In this document: positions 1-12,900 of the stretch, piece by piece
Position numbering within the stretch: position 1 is the stretch's first letter
Layout of the letters: every line of letters begins with the position of its first letter
Source: Tubiluchus corallicola
Lineage: Eukaryota; Priapulida; Priapulimorpha; Priapulimorphida; Tubiluchidae
NCBI GenBank assembly: GCA_030141605.1
Contig: JAQGDQ010000531.1
Span: forward strand, 84,501-148,500
Direction: 5' to 3'
Length of the DNA: 64,000 bases
Position numbers and translations under genes: made by a program
The notes under the pieces: model-generated
The model's input: only the letters and a program-made list of their open reading frames with translations
What the model was told of the DNA's origin: nothing
The model's database searches: none

Positions 1-1611
1 TTAACTGAGCACGAGTTTGATTACTTTGTGAGCGACGAGAATTGAAGAGCCCTCCCTTCCGTACAGAGGCTGTGTGGTCTAGTGTCGCTTAATTAAAACT
101 GGATCTTGATTTACACGAACGTTATTCTCGCTGCTTTAGATCTCTTGCAAAAGACACATCACACTCACTTTATGATTTCATCACAATTCTCCCCTTTCCA
201 ACGAGTTCTAGAACGTTCTGCAAGACATCAACGAAGCAGCACCACAACGGATTTCCACCCGCCAAATTTGGTCAAATTATCAAAAACAGTTTGGATTTGT
301 TTCTAGATGATGTCTTTGATGAGTCACTCACTTGTGTTAAATGGTTCTGTAGTTGTCGACAAAACTGTGTGTTGTATAAATTTTAAAAATATGTAAAAAT
401 AATCTTAAATAAACTTATCATTATATAGGCTAACCAAACCCAGGAATTTTGGTCAAAGCCACAACAACCTACCCACACTAACTAACACACACAAATAGCA
501 CACCACGATCATTCCACATCACGACAACAACAACCCACCCATACAACAAATACCACATCATGCGACATCCCTCCACAACCACCATACCACATTACACGAT
601 GACAGTGATGACGACGACATTGATGAACACAAACTGCAAAAACAACAAACATAACAGCCAACCTTACAGAGACATTTTGCGCAAAGGTACATTATAAACG
701 CTATTAGGTCCATCTACCAATAATCAACAACGAAGTGGCTTACTACTTCTCAGATGATAATAAATAAGACACAACACACACGAGTCTCTCTATAACACAA
801 CATAATGGCGGGCGATGACAATGCCCAGAACAGCCGTTTGTTTTTCTAAAAAATGAGTGTTCCAAACAGAGCTTGATGGGATAGAAATTTAATGAACTTA
901 AAAGTAAATTCTGTACATCTTCTTAAACAAAACGTTAAAACGTTAAACTCTGCTTATTCCATCCTACGCTGAATGTTCTTTCCTGTTATAGCACCGAGTT
1001 TTCGTGGTGCCGTTCTTCCGGTCTCAGTTGATTTTTTTTTTTTGCAAAAAAGCCAGCCAAATAAACTTTTTGACGATATTTTGCCCTTGTTCCTTGCAAT
1101 TGGTCCTGATCAGAAAACGAACCACTGTGGAACTCTGGGAGACTGAGACGATCCGTTTGGGTATGCCATTTGTTCGGTAGGAAAATCACGCATGATGCAT
1201 ACATATCCAATCATCTAGACAGAAAAATATACCCTGAGATTGAATTATTTAGTTAGATCCTGTATCTGTTGTTTTCCGTGTTTCTTTATTTCCCTGTTGG
1301 GCTTGAACTCGTTGACAATTTTGCTTAGGTATATTTACTTGCTAAATTAATCATCTTAGTAGAATTATATTCCACGTCAGATTTGTTAGAAGAACACTGA
1401 TGGTAGTAGATATTGTGGCTCGCATTTAATAATTTCACAGAATCACACTCTGAAACATAATTATTGAAATTAATATTCATGAAATCAATAAACAAAATTC
1501 TGATCAGCTGCATCTCTTGTCACTTTACTTGCCCTGCACTGACTGACTCTGGTGTAGGGTTTGTAAGCGCCACTATTTTGCAGAAAATCAATATCGGCTT
1601 AAATAATAAGG
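1..1611. other. Gene-less stretch with CA-rich low-complexity DNA
   Basis: No reading frame here looks like a protein. About 455-660 is rich in CA/CAA/CCA words (degenerate ACAACC and CACCAC runs), similar in style to 39,840-40,220. The remainder is ordinary AT-rich sequence. Confidence 0.5.
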
Positions 1612-2680
1612 CAAGATAAGATAAGATAAATTTTATTTAATGTCGATCATTTACATAAATAACATTGGCAGTTGAAGATCTTTATCGACAAAATATAATT
1701 ATAAAATAAATCGATAATATAAAAATACAAACGTCGTCTTAGAATCTAGTACAGAGAAAAAACTACAATCTACTTTTAGTACAAATTAAAAATAATGAAA
1801 TTTTGGTTGATTCAAATCAGGAAAATTAGTAAAATTGCTAATGTTAAAATATCGAAAATATTAAAACCGCTAAAACTAGAATGTATTGTAAGATATTAAA
1901 TAATGATTTTAAGTACAAAAATTATAGTCACGTACAATACATACAGTTTATTTAATTGGTTCCAAACTAAATGAAATCTTGAGCGTTTTTAAATGAATTT
2001 GGCAAGTAGTTCCAAATTTGGGCTGCAATATATCTCTGTGTCGAAAGGAGTGTTTGTTGTACCAAACAGCATTACAGCAAGGTATAATTATTTATATTAA
2101 AGGCCAAGTTTCTCGTTTATTCGTCGGGAGAAACAATGATAACGTGGAATTTAGTAAGGTTAGATTTAAAACCATCGCTCTCAAACCAACCTTTTGCTTT
2201 TTCCGTTTCCTCTTGTAGATAATTCCGGAGAACCTTTATATGTTTGTGGCTGAATGAGATCGAATTATCATCTACTTAGTTACATAAATAGCATGAGTAT
2301 TTATGTGAAAATATCATTCAGATGCACATTAAATAGCAGTGGTCGGAGAATGGGCTCCAGGAACTGCAATGCTGCTCTACTTTTATTCTCTGGCATCTAC
2401 ACGAAAGGAAATGATCGATCATAAGGAGGCTATTGTGTGACAGGCCATATTGTCTAAGTTTCTTTAGCGGGGAATGTTATCCAATGCCTTGGTTAAATCC
2501 ATTAATACTGTACCTAGATAGTGCTTTTGGTCAATTGCACATCTCCAGTCCTCTAGTAATTTCAGCAGCACATCATGACAATCATGTGTTTTTTCTAAAG
2601 TCAAACAAATTAATATATGAAAGGATCACAGTATGAAAATTCTGAAACCCTTCATCGTAACTATGTGCATGATGAATGAA
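1612..2680 (-). mobile_element. Degenerate non-LTR retrotransposon, 3' half (reverse transcriptase fossil)
   Basis: Translating the minus strand in shifting frames gives the reverse transcriptase landmarks in the right order. Near 2,500 is a palm motif like VLMDLTKALDNIPR. Near 2,330 is ILRPLLFNVHLNDIF, the usual ILGPLLFxxYxND block. Near 2,270 the catalytic box reads as VDD after a stop where the Y of YVDD is expected. Then come LQEETEKAKGWF and, near 2,030, the C-terminal YIAAQIWNYLPNSFK block typical of Jockey/CR1/L2-like elements. The 3' end on the minus strand carries a short TTATC repeat (about 1,614-1,630), a common tail for such elements. Stops and frameshifts show it is dead. The clade is not determined. 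Confidence 0.75.
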
Positions 2681-2689
2681 ATTGATTTT

Positions 2690-4540
2690 TTTTCAGACAG
2701 TACAATATTGCTTTAAGCAAATTGCTGCTGACTTTCAAGTCGAACATGGTTTGGTTGGAGGATGTACTTGATGGCAACTGAATTGTGCTACTTCAACTGG
2801 TGACAATATGTACAAGAACAATTACATAGACTGGAAAACAATGTTTCTTCCTAAATTACTGTGAAAAATTAAAGAAATCCAATATGATGTTATGCAGACT
2901 AGCCTCAGATTAGCTATTAGCAAATTAAGTTTCAAAAACTGTAAAAAGACAATGTAGAAAAACTTTAACTTGTGGAACCAACTGACCCATCAGTCAAACA
3001 GCAAAAACTACGCGTGAGTCTTACATAGAGTGTAACAATGTCACCAATGTAGTGTTCCTTTTAAAAAGCATTTATGACAAAAGTATTACCAATTCCAGCT
3101 CTTAATATTTAATTCATCATGAAAGACGCGACGACTACTTTTAAAGAATTTGGAGTCTGTGCTGGTGAACAATCGACAAAAGTATGAACAAAGTGTGACT
3201 TAAGCAAAATTTCAACTTACATAATGAATACCAGGTGACAATCACAAACTGACCATGCGTTATTAAAGGAGGAATATTACCAAATAGCGCTTGCCTATGC
3301 CGCCATTTTAAACAGTGCTCCTGGCGACATTTTGCTGTTCTCGTGACCAATTTTGGAGTGACGTAACAGACGGTCTAGTACAATGGAGTCATTTAGTCGG
3401 AGCATTAACTTTCATGTAGTTTATTATTAACAGGTGCCATGTAATTTAAATACCAAGACGGTTCTTTATAACTGTTTGCAGTGTTCAGATATTTTCCCAT
3501 TTATTTAGTTATTGCATTTTAGATCAAATGCTGTTCTCAGTCGTGGGCCCGAGCGAATGCCTAACTGCAAAGTATTGCCCGCAGAGTTTGTGAAAGTTTC
3601 CTCCACTGTTTTGGCTTTTGATGTAATAAAGTGTTGTTCGAAATGCTTCGTTTTAGCGGATCTTGTTTAAATAAAGTTTAAATAGTTAATTTAATAATAA
3701 TAGCTTTTTATTTAATACACATAATTAAATTTTTTTAAATAATGAAGTTTACAAGTTAATCTTCAACAAAATGTGAGAGCGGCCAACAATTTTAGGATTT
3801 ATGGGCACAGAAGTAGGGCACACCCTAACATTAACTGCATAAATCTGAAAACTACAGCAAAGCGTATCGATTAACTAATTAATAATAAATGCCACCTGAA
3901 AAGTATTTCACAGCATGATCCTTTGCAGTTGCAACTGAACACTATGTTACACTTCTTACATTTGCACCTTAGACTACTGCAGTCACTCTTGCGTGTGTAT
4001 CTGAGAATTTCATGTCGAGCTATCGGTAAGTCGGTTTGGACATGGGCACGTCGTCCATTAATATCATGCCAATAGCAACTTTCTTACAAAATTTTTTGCC
4101 ATTACAATGAATGAAGTCCATCCTCAAGTATTCTATTTTATAGGCACAACAACGCACTTTTCTCCTGTTGACATAATATTGCTGCACAAGTAGATGGCAT
4201 TTTAATCACTACAGCTAGATCGCGGAAATCTTTGTCAGTTTATGAAATGTCAAAGTGGAATTTAATGTTTAGTTTTAATATTATTAAGTCATTTGTGAAT
4301 ATTAATAAATAAATTTTGTATATTCATAATGCATTTATTAATATCAAAAAATACCATTTGTATTATTGATATCAAAAATGAGTTATTAATATTCAAAATT
4401 GATTTAATAATCAATATAGGTATTAGTAAACCGATTTTGAATAATCATAAACATTTTTTAATATTACAGTAAAAATTAATTTGTGGATATTCAGAATTGA
4501 TTTATTGATCTTGAAAAATAAGCATTAAATTACACTTTGG
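2690..4540. other. Gene-less stretch; AT-rich degenerate repeat at 4,270-4,530
   Basis: No supported gene. About 4,270-4,530 is built from imperfect repeats of words such as TTATTAATAT and TCAAAATTGATTTA, a degenerate AT-rich satellite-like block. The rest shows nothing recognisable. Confidence 0.4.
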
Positions 4541-4549
4541 GGTTACATA

Positions 4550-5400
4550 CAGGTTTAAAATTTTTTTAGTAGAGTTCTTTTCCCAATGCAAGAAAAACGA
4601 GAGGTTGTGTCAAAGCCGACTGAAAGCTCCAAGAACTAGTTTCTCCTTGTACTGTTAAGTTGATTCCAGACACGTATTTTTTCGCTCTTGTCTTTGGCTC
4701 AGATTAAAGAGGGAATTGTGACATAAGATGATGTATTAGACAAACAGAATAAGAAAATCTGCATAATCACCGGTAATCACCGTGTTTGTTGTGGCGACAG
4801 AGTCTGCTGCTTTTTGCAGTATAAGAAGATCAGCATAACTCGGGGCAAGCGACACCTGACAGTATGTTTTCTATAAGTGCAGACCAGGCATATTGGTGAA
4901 CTGCTGTTTGTTTGTTTTGTACATAAGGAATTTGCTTTTATTCTTTCCTATAAGAATATAAACATCTACAAAGAGATCACAGAGAGGTGGACACATGGCC
5001 AATGGTCAAGTTAAAAGCCATTGCTTGGATAATCTATGAAAGACTGTTGTAAAAACCATCTTTACTCACATCCTGAGGTTGCTCCGGTTCCATCCTGCTG
5101 AACATGACCTGTTATTTCCAGAAGACTTGGTCGGAGGAGGTCAGAGGTGACATCTGGTACTGCTCATTTAGGTGGCTGATGCAAAGTCCTTTGATGCTTT
5201 TGCTACAATTGTGAGGCATTGGAATAGTAGCTCAATGTTCACATGAATTTCTTCTCTGTTAATCTTGACTGAAGACCTTGTAGTGAAGGTGACCTTCTTA
5301 AATATGAGCTCTGCTGATTTCTATCAATCCATGCTTAAGAAAATGGTTTTGCCGATTTCCTTAGGTGCACGTGTAGGAAATACATTGAACGGTATGCAAC
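4550..5400 (-). mobile_element. Degenerate ORF of a multicopy, probably mobile-element-associated protein
   Basis: Base composition here is less AT-rich than its surroundings, and the minus strand reads as a decayed coding region in changing frames. In 5'-3' order it gives EEIHVNIELLFQCLTIVAK (about 5,240), LLILQKAADSVATTNTV followed by a DYADFLIL block (about 4,800), and VGFDTTSRFSCIGKRT (about 4,600). From memory these match the INPQLLFQRL, DTDLLVLL and GCDTTSRxxGIGK blocks of a large family of uncharacterised multicopy animal proteins usually regarded as element-derived. Stops and shifts make this copy non-functional. The element class is not identified. Confidence 0.45.
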
Positions 5401-5409
5401 AACTGCAGT

Positions 5410-7089
5410 GGATCAGACTGTGAAAATGCCTTTCAGATGACAGCCACCGTTGTTAATGACATTGATAAATAATTAGAATGGTTCATTAAATTACTTCAAT
5501 GCTTTAAATTCATTAGTTAAAGTAACTAAAATTAATTAATTTCATTTAACGATTTATTTATTATTGATTAGTTAATTTTACATATTTCCTTACGTACCAT
5601 ATTGGTTTTGGTGCAAAATACTGTTTTGGTTGGTTGCGGATAATATTAAATTTTTCTCGGGATGCGTATGTAAACATGTTTACGTAAGCAGAAATTTGAC
5701 GTCATCAAATTGGCACATTTCAATCAATATTTTTTTTTCACATCGGTACAACACTACAGAACAAATACATGTACAAAAAGTAAAATAACCAAAATAACGA
5801 AATAATTAACATCAAATCAGAAAAATTTACGTAGGTCGTACATATTGTACTGCAGAACACTGAAGAATGTGAGGGCTTGTAAAAGCTTTCTGAAAATGTG
5901 AAGAAGAGAAAATAGGTTAGTAGTAGTAAGAATGGTTGGGGGGAAAATAGTGCCAAGAATGGAGATCAACGGGGGTATTGCGGTAAAAACTGTATTCTTA
6001 AATGATAAGTACAACGTACAAAGACAAAGATAGACATAAACTCCAATAAATGTTTGTAAATTTGACAGTTGACAAAGACGTTCGCTATGTGCATATATTA
6101 ACAAAATAAGCAAAAAAAACAATTATTATACTATAATAACAGATTTACTAGGGCAGATTCATGCAACTTTAAACACTTTTACTCAAGAAGTGTAGTTCTC
6201 AGCAACAACGCCTTGCAGTAACAGTTTTAACAGCTAGCTAGAACTTTACCTAGTTCATTTTTTTCTTATCAAGATCTTGCTAGTAAATCACCCTACGCGC
6301 AGACGAACACATGCGGGTTTTTGCTTATTCACGTATCTCATGACAGTTATAGCTAAGACTCATTGCTGTGGCACACTTAACCTTTGATCTACAGCAACTG
6401 CGCCTGCGCACAACGAAACTGCGAAAAGGTATATTCATAAAACTAAAAATTTCATCTTTATAAAATTCTGTTGCTATTAGTGGATGGTTCCTCCTTTATT
6501 TTTTACAAAATGTCTGGACTATATATGTTGTGCGCCTTACATAATACAGCTAAATGAAATAAATAACAAAGTCTTAGGAATCTGGATAATTTACCCAAAA
6601 AATACTGTTATGACTAAAGACAGATATTAATTTATCGTAAGACATTAATCAAGGTATGGGTCATTTAACTGGACCTTACACAACATACAAATGCAAAGAA
6701 TGCCAACATTTCAGTGCGTATAATAATTTTTGTGTTAACTCAGCTTTGCTAGGCTAGAAGAACGGCTTAAAAGCCTCAGTCTGAAAACACGTAACCATGA
6801 AAACCGAATACAAAGAACTAAGAGCTATTTCGCTTCATTTTTATTGTTGTTTTTACAAGAACCCATTTCACAAAATGTATTTGACAAAAATATATTTAAT
6901 TATAACAGACGCTTTTATCATTTCTAGGAAACCGAAAAACTCGTTCAACTGATTTATTCAACTGTTTTTTTTCTTTTCTCTTAATCCAATTAAACGTTCT
7001 CGTCTTATGGCAGTAATTAGCAATGTTTTTTGATGACTCACAAAATCGAAATAAACTAACGCTAGTCTCCATCAGCAATTAACGCATCC
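5410..7089. other. Gene-less stretch
   Basis: I see no coding region. The short minus-strand frames near 5.7-6.1 kb are AT-rich and hydrophobic by composition. A TTTATT at 6,953-6,958 could be the minus-strand AATAAA-complement poly(A) signal of the methyltransferase gene, about 130 bases past its stop. Confidence 0.4.
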
Positions 7090-8097
7090 TTATTTAAATG
7101 GCTTCTTTCTTCCTATGAAATATACTCCTGTCTCATTGCACTTTCGCTTTAAACTTTCTGAAGTTGGTTCTCTATTAACAAAAATGGGTTCGAATGCAGC
7201 TAAGAACTTTTCCACCACGAGTAATGATATTCTAATTGGGTGAAGCTTAAACGATCCCAACACACAGTTGCCTTGTTCTGGATCTTTGTACCATCTTTCA
7301 TGCCAGATTATTGTGCCATTGTCTTTCAATAATGTGTGGGCGTTGTGAAGAAACAATAGAGCATCCTGTACATGTTCTATTACATTGATACTAATGAGCG
7401 TATCGAATGTACCAGGTTTAGAGAACGTTTCTGCTGGAGAAGAGACAATTGTTGTTGGGTAATTGAGAATTTTACCATTTTTGTATGTACATGTTTTTAC
7501 GTGTTTCATGTACAAATCAGCCATTGGTTCAACAAGTGTGACGTGACTCACATTTACTTGTTGATTGTCTTTTAAGATATAAAAACTTTGAGTAAATGGA
7601 CCGGCGCCAATTTCCACTAAGTTACCCACGTCTTTTAGTAGCCGTTTGTAACCATGGAAACCTTCTACATGTTCATTTGCACGGTCACCTTGAGGCCTTT
7701 TAATAGTCCATCTACTTAGCTCCTTCTCCTGGGCAGCTTTCCATAAGAACATTGGCACTTGGACTATACCCGTTTGTGGATTCATAAAACAACTCGCCGA
7801 CAAAGAAGTTTTGGGCATGTGTTTGTCATACGTTAAAGATTGCCTTAAATTAGGGCACTCGTTCAGCCTGTTGTTATTAATCAGAAGCTTTTCACAACAT
7901 TGTTCTCCACTGTATCCAGGATGGCAAAAACAATAGTTAAAATACCAACTTCCATGAGGATGACAGGCACATCTGCTGCCAATAAACGATTTTGCGCTAT
8001 TTTGCCGTTGATTTTTCAAAATCATACAGAAAACTGTTAGTAACAACAACGTGGCAGGTAACTTCAATTTTGCCGTGTTCCTCAAAAAAGAATACAT
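7090..8097 (-). CDS. Type II membrane EGF-like/SAM-dependent methyltransferase
   Basis: Predicted 335-residue protein from the ATG at 8097; the frame extends slightly upstream but with no ATG. Residues 1-10 form a basic tail and about 12-28 (PATLLLLTVFCMIL) a signal anchor, so the enzyme should face the Golgi or ER lumen. A Cys-rich stretch (C43, C45, C56, C58, C67, C68, with the HPGYSGEQC pattern) resembles part of an EGF-like module. The C-terminal two thirds is a class I methyltransferase: motif I VEIGAGPF (161-168), an acidic post-I LVEP (188-191) and FDTLISINVIEHV (231-243). Class I folds of this kind bind S-adenosylmethionine. The acceptor cannot be read from sequence; a glycan hydroxyl is my inference from the neighbours. 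It appears to be a single exon, divergently placed to the sulfotransferase gene that starts at 9929. Confidence 0.85.
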   Translation of the reverse strand: MYSFLRNTAKLKLPATLLLLTVFCMILKNQRQNSAKSFIGSRCACHPHGSWYFNYCFCHPGYSGEQCCEKLLINNNRLNECPNLRQSLTYDKHMPKTSLSASCFMNPQTGIVQVPMFLWKAAQEKELSRWTIKRPQGDRANEHVEGFHGYKRLLKDVGNLVEIGAGPFTQSFYILKDNQQVNVSHVTLVEPMADLYMKHVKTCTYKNGKILNYPTTIVSSPAETFSKPGTFDTLISINVIEHVQDALLFLHNAHTLLKDNGTIIWHERWYKDPEQGNCVLGSFKLHPIRISLLVVEKFLAAFEPIFVNREPTSESLKRKCNETGVYFIGRKKPFK

Positions 8098-9928
8098 AGC
8101 TTCGTTAAAAATGAACAACTTTGAAGATAAATGACCTGAGCTTTTTTATCACAGAAATTTTAGTTTCATTAACACCCACGGATTTATACAGATCAAATAA
8201 GTAAGAAAACATCCATTTATATTTTTGTTTGTAAAAAGTTCCCCAAGATCCGTGCAAAATTCCTATGCGTATGCTATGTGCTTGAGCAGGCTTGCAGAAT
8301 TTATTTTTTAATCCATGTCCCCACCAGCGACAAGGGACGAAAGTGCAACCCCAACTCCTACAACAGAGTGTTTTGTGATAAAAAGTATGCAGTAAAAACT
8401 CTTTTTTTCAGTTGAACATTCACTGGTAAGTTTAAATATTCGCAAAACTTCCATTTTCCAGTTCGATTTTCGCATTTTGCTTAAATCTAGTAAAACAGTT
8501 CCATAATTTAAACCTTTTTGGAGTCTAGGAAATGCCTCTGATTTTGTTCATACGCTAATAACGGTCATGTAGACGAAAATTGTGCGGTAAAGAAAAATGA
8601 ATCGCAAGTTTTATCGTCTGAGATTGAGACATATAAGTGACACTAGAGCTGTTCTAGAGGCTTCATTAGAATAACATATAAATCTACTGACAAAACCTCC
8701 ACATTTTGTAAAACACCCGGTAGGAATTTCTATGCAGTGTTGCAACGTTTATACCCTGGATTCAACCACTTCGTATAGTTTTCACCTGGGGGATACCAGG
8801 GATAGTAAAAGTTTTTCACAGATTGTTTCGACTTTCTCATTTAGCTAAGGTCTTCAGTCAATGCGCTATTAGTGATGTTATTGTCAGTAAAAATATGAAA
8901 GTGAATACAGGGAGATGTTACCATAAGAGAAATTTCGCTGCGAAGTAAAATTGCTCCAAAATCTTGTCTCGTTATCAGAACAACGTGAATTGTAGTCCTT
9001 CTTTGTTCATACTGATTAACATAATAATTTGGGAGAGAATTAATCCTGTAAAAAGTTCATTATAAAATAGTATAACAGCATAAATATGAAAAAAAACTAG
9101 CAAAAAAGTTTAAACTTCATTGCCAAACTATCTATTACTACCAAAATGACTTGACGTTTTTTTTTCAATGCATCTTTAGAGAACTCAATCTGGCTTCTCT
9201 AGTTAAGAAAAAATTACACGATAGCCAAATGTGACCAGCACGAAGAGGATAGAAACGCTGAACGTTGGCGTGTAGACACACACATTTTAAAAAAAGACTT
9301 AAAGAAGCCTACTTTGCTGTTCGAATTTTCAACTTAAATATACACCTACTATAGGAAATGGTAATATATCAACGCAGATCTAAAACGCTGGCTATTTGAA
9401 AACTGATCAACACACAACATTTTTCAGTGTTTTCACTGAGAAAGAACTGTCTTTCAAGAAGCAATCTGTGAGTCGACGTTTTCCAAATATTCACTCTGCC
9501 ACAGCTCATTAAAGCAGAAGAAATAGAGAAATATTCTTCTTTCGCAGAAATAGCCTGACGCGATTTAGCAAAGGATAAGAAGCACAACTTCTCAGAAATA
9601 TCTTTCTGAAAAACTGTCAGCAAAACCTCGTATACCTGTTAAGTTTTTTTTCAAATGCGCAGTATTTTATAAAGTAAGTTTGTCGGGAGATTTTATACGT
9701 TACGACTGCTAGTTGATCAACATGAATACGAGTGTGTGACGCATGTGGAAAAATTTGAGTAGTACTTGAAAATGTACTATTGTTGTTGAATCTGTCAATA
9801 AGTATAGAACGTGTCACGTAAACGTAATGCCAGATTTAACTGACATGAACTAATAAATACTAGACACATTTGCAAGTTCAACGCTTTACATTCGATGAAT
9901 AACAATTTGTGTGTTGCAAAACTCAAGC
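8098..9928. other. Divergent intergenic region between methyltransferase and sulfotransferase genes
   Basis: It should hold the promoters of both flanking genes. I could not pick out a convincing TATA box or initiator. Two minus-strand frames at 9.37-9.82 kb match nothing I recognise. An ATG at 9895 begins a 16-codon upstream frame that overlaps the sulfotransferase start in another frame and could dampen its translation. Confidence 0.4.
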
Positions 9929-12900
9929 ATGAGATATTTTTCTAAATCAATACGGATCAAATTCGTGTGTGTTTCAATAACATTAACGTTGGCTCTCGTT
10001 TTTTACTTATATATCTACACACATCCGTTAAACGAAGGTAAGATAAAGCAAGATGATGAGCGATCTATCAATTAATTTAGTTGATCATTAAACCCAAAAG
10101 AATGGTCAATATTCAAGAATTACTAAAACTAAAGTTGGATTTTAACGTTAATCATACAAAACGAATAAATTTTACAGTATAAATTTCCAAGAGGCTTACC
10201 AACGGTCAACAGCAGATTATTAATTTAATTCTTTTTTTTAATATTTGAATTTTGGTCGATTTATACTAAACATTGTAGTGTGTAAACAGGTAGTACTTTT
10301 TATCCTTCTGACAATGTATAAGAAACGTTGAATGCCCTTTATAACCCATAATAAGTTGAAAAATTACAGGCGGAATGTTTAAACAATACAATATCAGTGC
10401 GAAAGAAGAACATTAAAAGAAAAGTTAATAGTTGAACATAATTGACCTGAAATATGATAAAAGTTAGAGAAAGAGTAAAAAACGACTGCATAGGAAGAAA
10501 AATTGGAACACTATGCAATTGGTATTGATGAATACGTGAATTGATTGAGCTGCTAACCTGAGAGTGGCATTTACAGAATTTGCAATAAAGGGTATTCAAC
10601 GTTTTTGTACGTTAAAGGTTGCATGCTCACGAGAGGGCTCTCATATTTTTTACAAACTGGTTGAATAGCTGAAACTTCGTTGAACTGTTGAACGGTAATT
10701 AGTAAGACAAAATACAAAGATCAAAGGTTCAGTAGGTATCATTTTCATAAAGATCTCGTTAAGTATTAAAGATCATTAATTTTGACTAGTGAGCAATTTG
10801 GCGAGTTTGTTTGCCTTTCACAAAATCTTTACAATTTTAGGAAGCTTGTTATGCAGGTCGTTAATTAGTGACGGGTCTGAGACAGGCATTAGCCCTTACT
10901 ACCCAAAAATGTGATGTCGAATTTTTTGTTAACTGCTGTGGGAAACCAACGCAAAGACGTTTTCTTAGAGGTTTTAGAGGCAGAGTGGGCTTTTTAGATT
11001 TTTATGATCGGTAAGCTTAATTTTGCATTACTGGTTACATATAATTACAAAATTGGACGCCCTTTCAGTGTTCTCAAAGCAAGATTTAGATCCTTGTATC
11101 ATTCTAATGGTATGTTTATGTACACGGTTAATAGCAGATGATGGATAAAAGTATTATTTATTTTGATACAAAATATTGGTAAAAGAATCAACGTACCTTC
11201 CCCATTCGGACTTCAAATGCTTGATGCAGAAAAAGAAGAGGAGCAATTAAAAGTCAAATTGAGATTTAAAGTCATAAAGTATAAATGATTGATTAGCTGA
11301 TCAAAGATATTAGAAAAATACAAAAAATAAAGGCATTCTAACAGTTTGTGACGTTTTCCTCGCCACTGTTGATAAAAGATAACAAATAAACAACTAAGCA
11401 ACATTAAAATATTTAAAAGGCTTTGTTAAAGTAATAATATTATTGTTATTATATTATTTATTTCGAACATATTGTTCACATTACAGTTATAAAAAAGTAC
11501 AAAATTATCTAGGAAAAAATAAAAATTTACAATTATAGGATTGGTAGACACTGACAGAAACAATAATACATAAAAAATTAATACTTTAGATTAATTACTA
11601 CTTTAGAATAGTAATTAGATCAAAACAAAGAATAGCAGTACAATACAGATATTACAATTACACATATCCCAAATAACCACATACCTATTACACAATTTTT
11701 ATACATATTACGTTATAACAATGGAAAACACCAATGAAAGGCTAATTAACACAGAGCCAATTTTTAATTTAATTTAAGTTACACTTTTTTAAAAAATCAT
11801 TATTGCATTCAGTAGCATTTTTTATATCTTCTATCACTGGGCAAACGATTTCTTCCTCAGATTACTATCTTTAATTTTTCTCCCTTCATTTTTAGTGAAA
11901 TTAATGCAATAGTTATTATTGTATTTAAAGTTAAACAATTGGTGATAATAACGTAAGATAGATCTTGTTGAAAATTCAGCTTGCCTAGCAAAATTATTAA
12001 CTAATGTATTGTGGCTCTTCGCACAAGATACATAAGATTGCACGAAACGCTTTTCAAACGGTTTATTTGGTCAAGAAAATTTACTGATGTATTTACAAAT
12101 TTTGCAAATGTTATTTTGGCAGCTTCCGTATCCATTGAACAAGCCACATAACACGTTTTAACTAATTAACGAACTATAGTATTTCCACGAGACGTGTGTG
12201 GGTATTAGCCTTACATGTAAAATTAAGAAATTGGTATGGAATTGAATTCTCATGGCACTCATCTACATTCAGTACGCAGAAGGTCTATTATTGCCTTGTC
12301 TCATTCAAAGTCTCATCTCTGGAAAAGATTTAAAATATTTGGCTATCAACACTGATTAGTACAGCAATTAAAATGCCTAGCATGCCACGTAACTTTGTTA
12401 AATAGATTTAATAAGATATATGCTGCAGTTGGAAATGTCGCATTGTGTCCTCACAATATTAGAAAACAGTTGTATTACATGTAAAAGCAAAGTTTAATTC
12501 TGATGCTAATTTACTAAAACTTTAATTTTTATAGTATTTATAAAACAGAAGCAACTTGTAAAACTCTTGATTTTAGTTAATCGATGGACATAAATGGAAA
12601 CATGTTGAACTGCGTTCTTTCGCTCATTGAGCTGTTTGGTTGCACATGATAGCTGTTCAAATTTTTGGTAATTTGTTGCAAGATTTTGATTTTTTTTATA
12701 AACCCATTTAATCAGTTTAATCGTTCAAAAATTGTTTGCAGATTTTACACCTAAGAGAATAGTGAAAGTTTTGTTATCGAAATGCCGGGATTCAAAATAA
12801 ATTAGTTATTGTGTCTCTGCTAGTATAGGCGCTTGAGACTTCCATCATCATTAATGTCGGATTCCTCATCGTAAATATGTTTAGTTTTGAGTTTTGTTGC

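Noticed and set aside
8098-8118. TTG start for the methyltransferase seven codons upstream
   Set aside because: The first ATG in frame is at 8097, directly before the basic tail and signal anchor.
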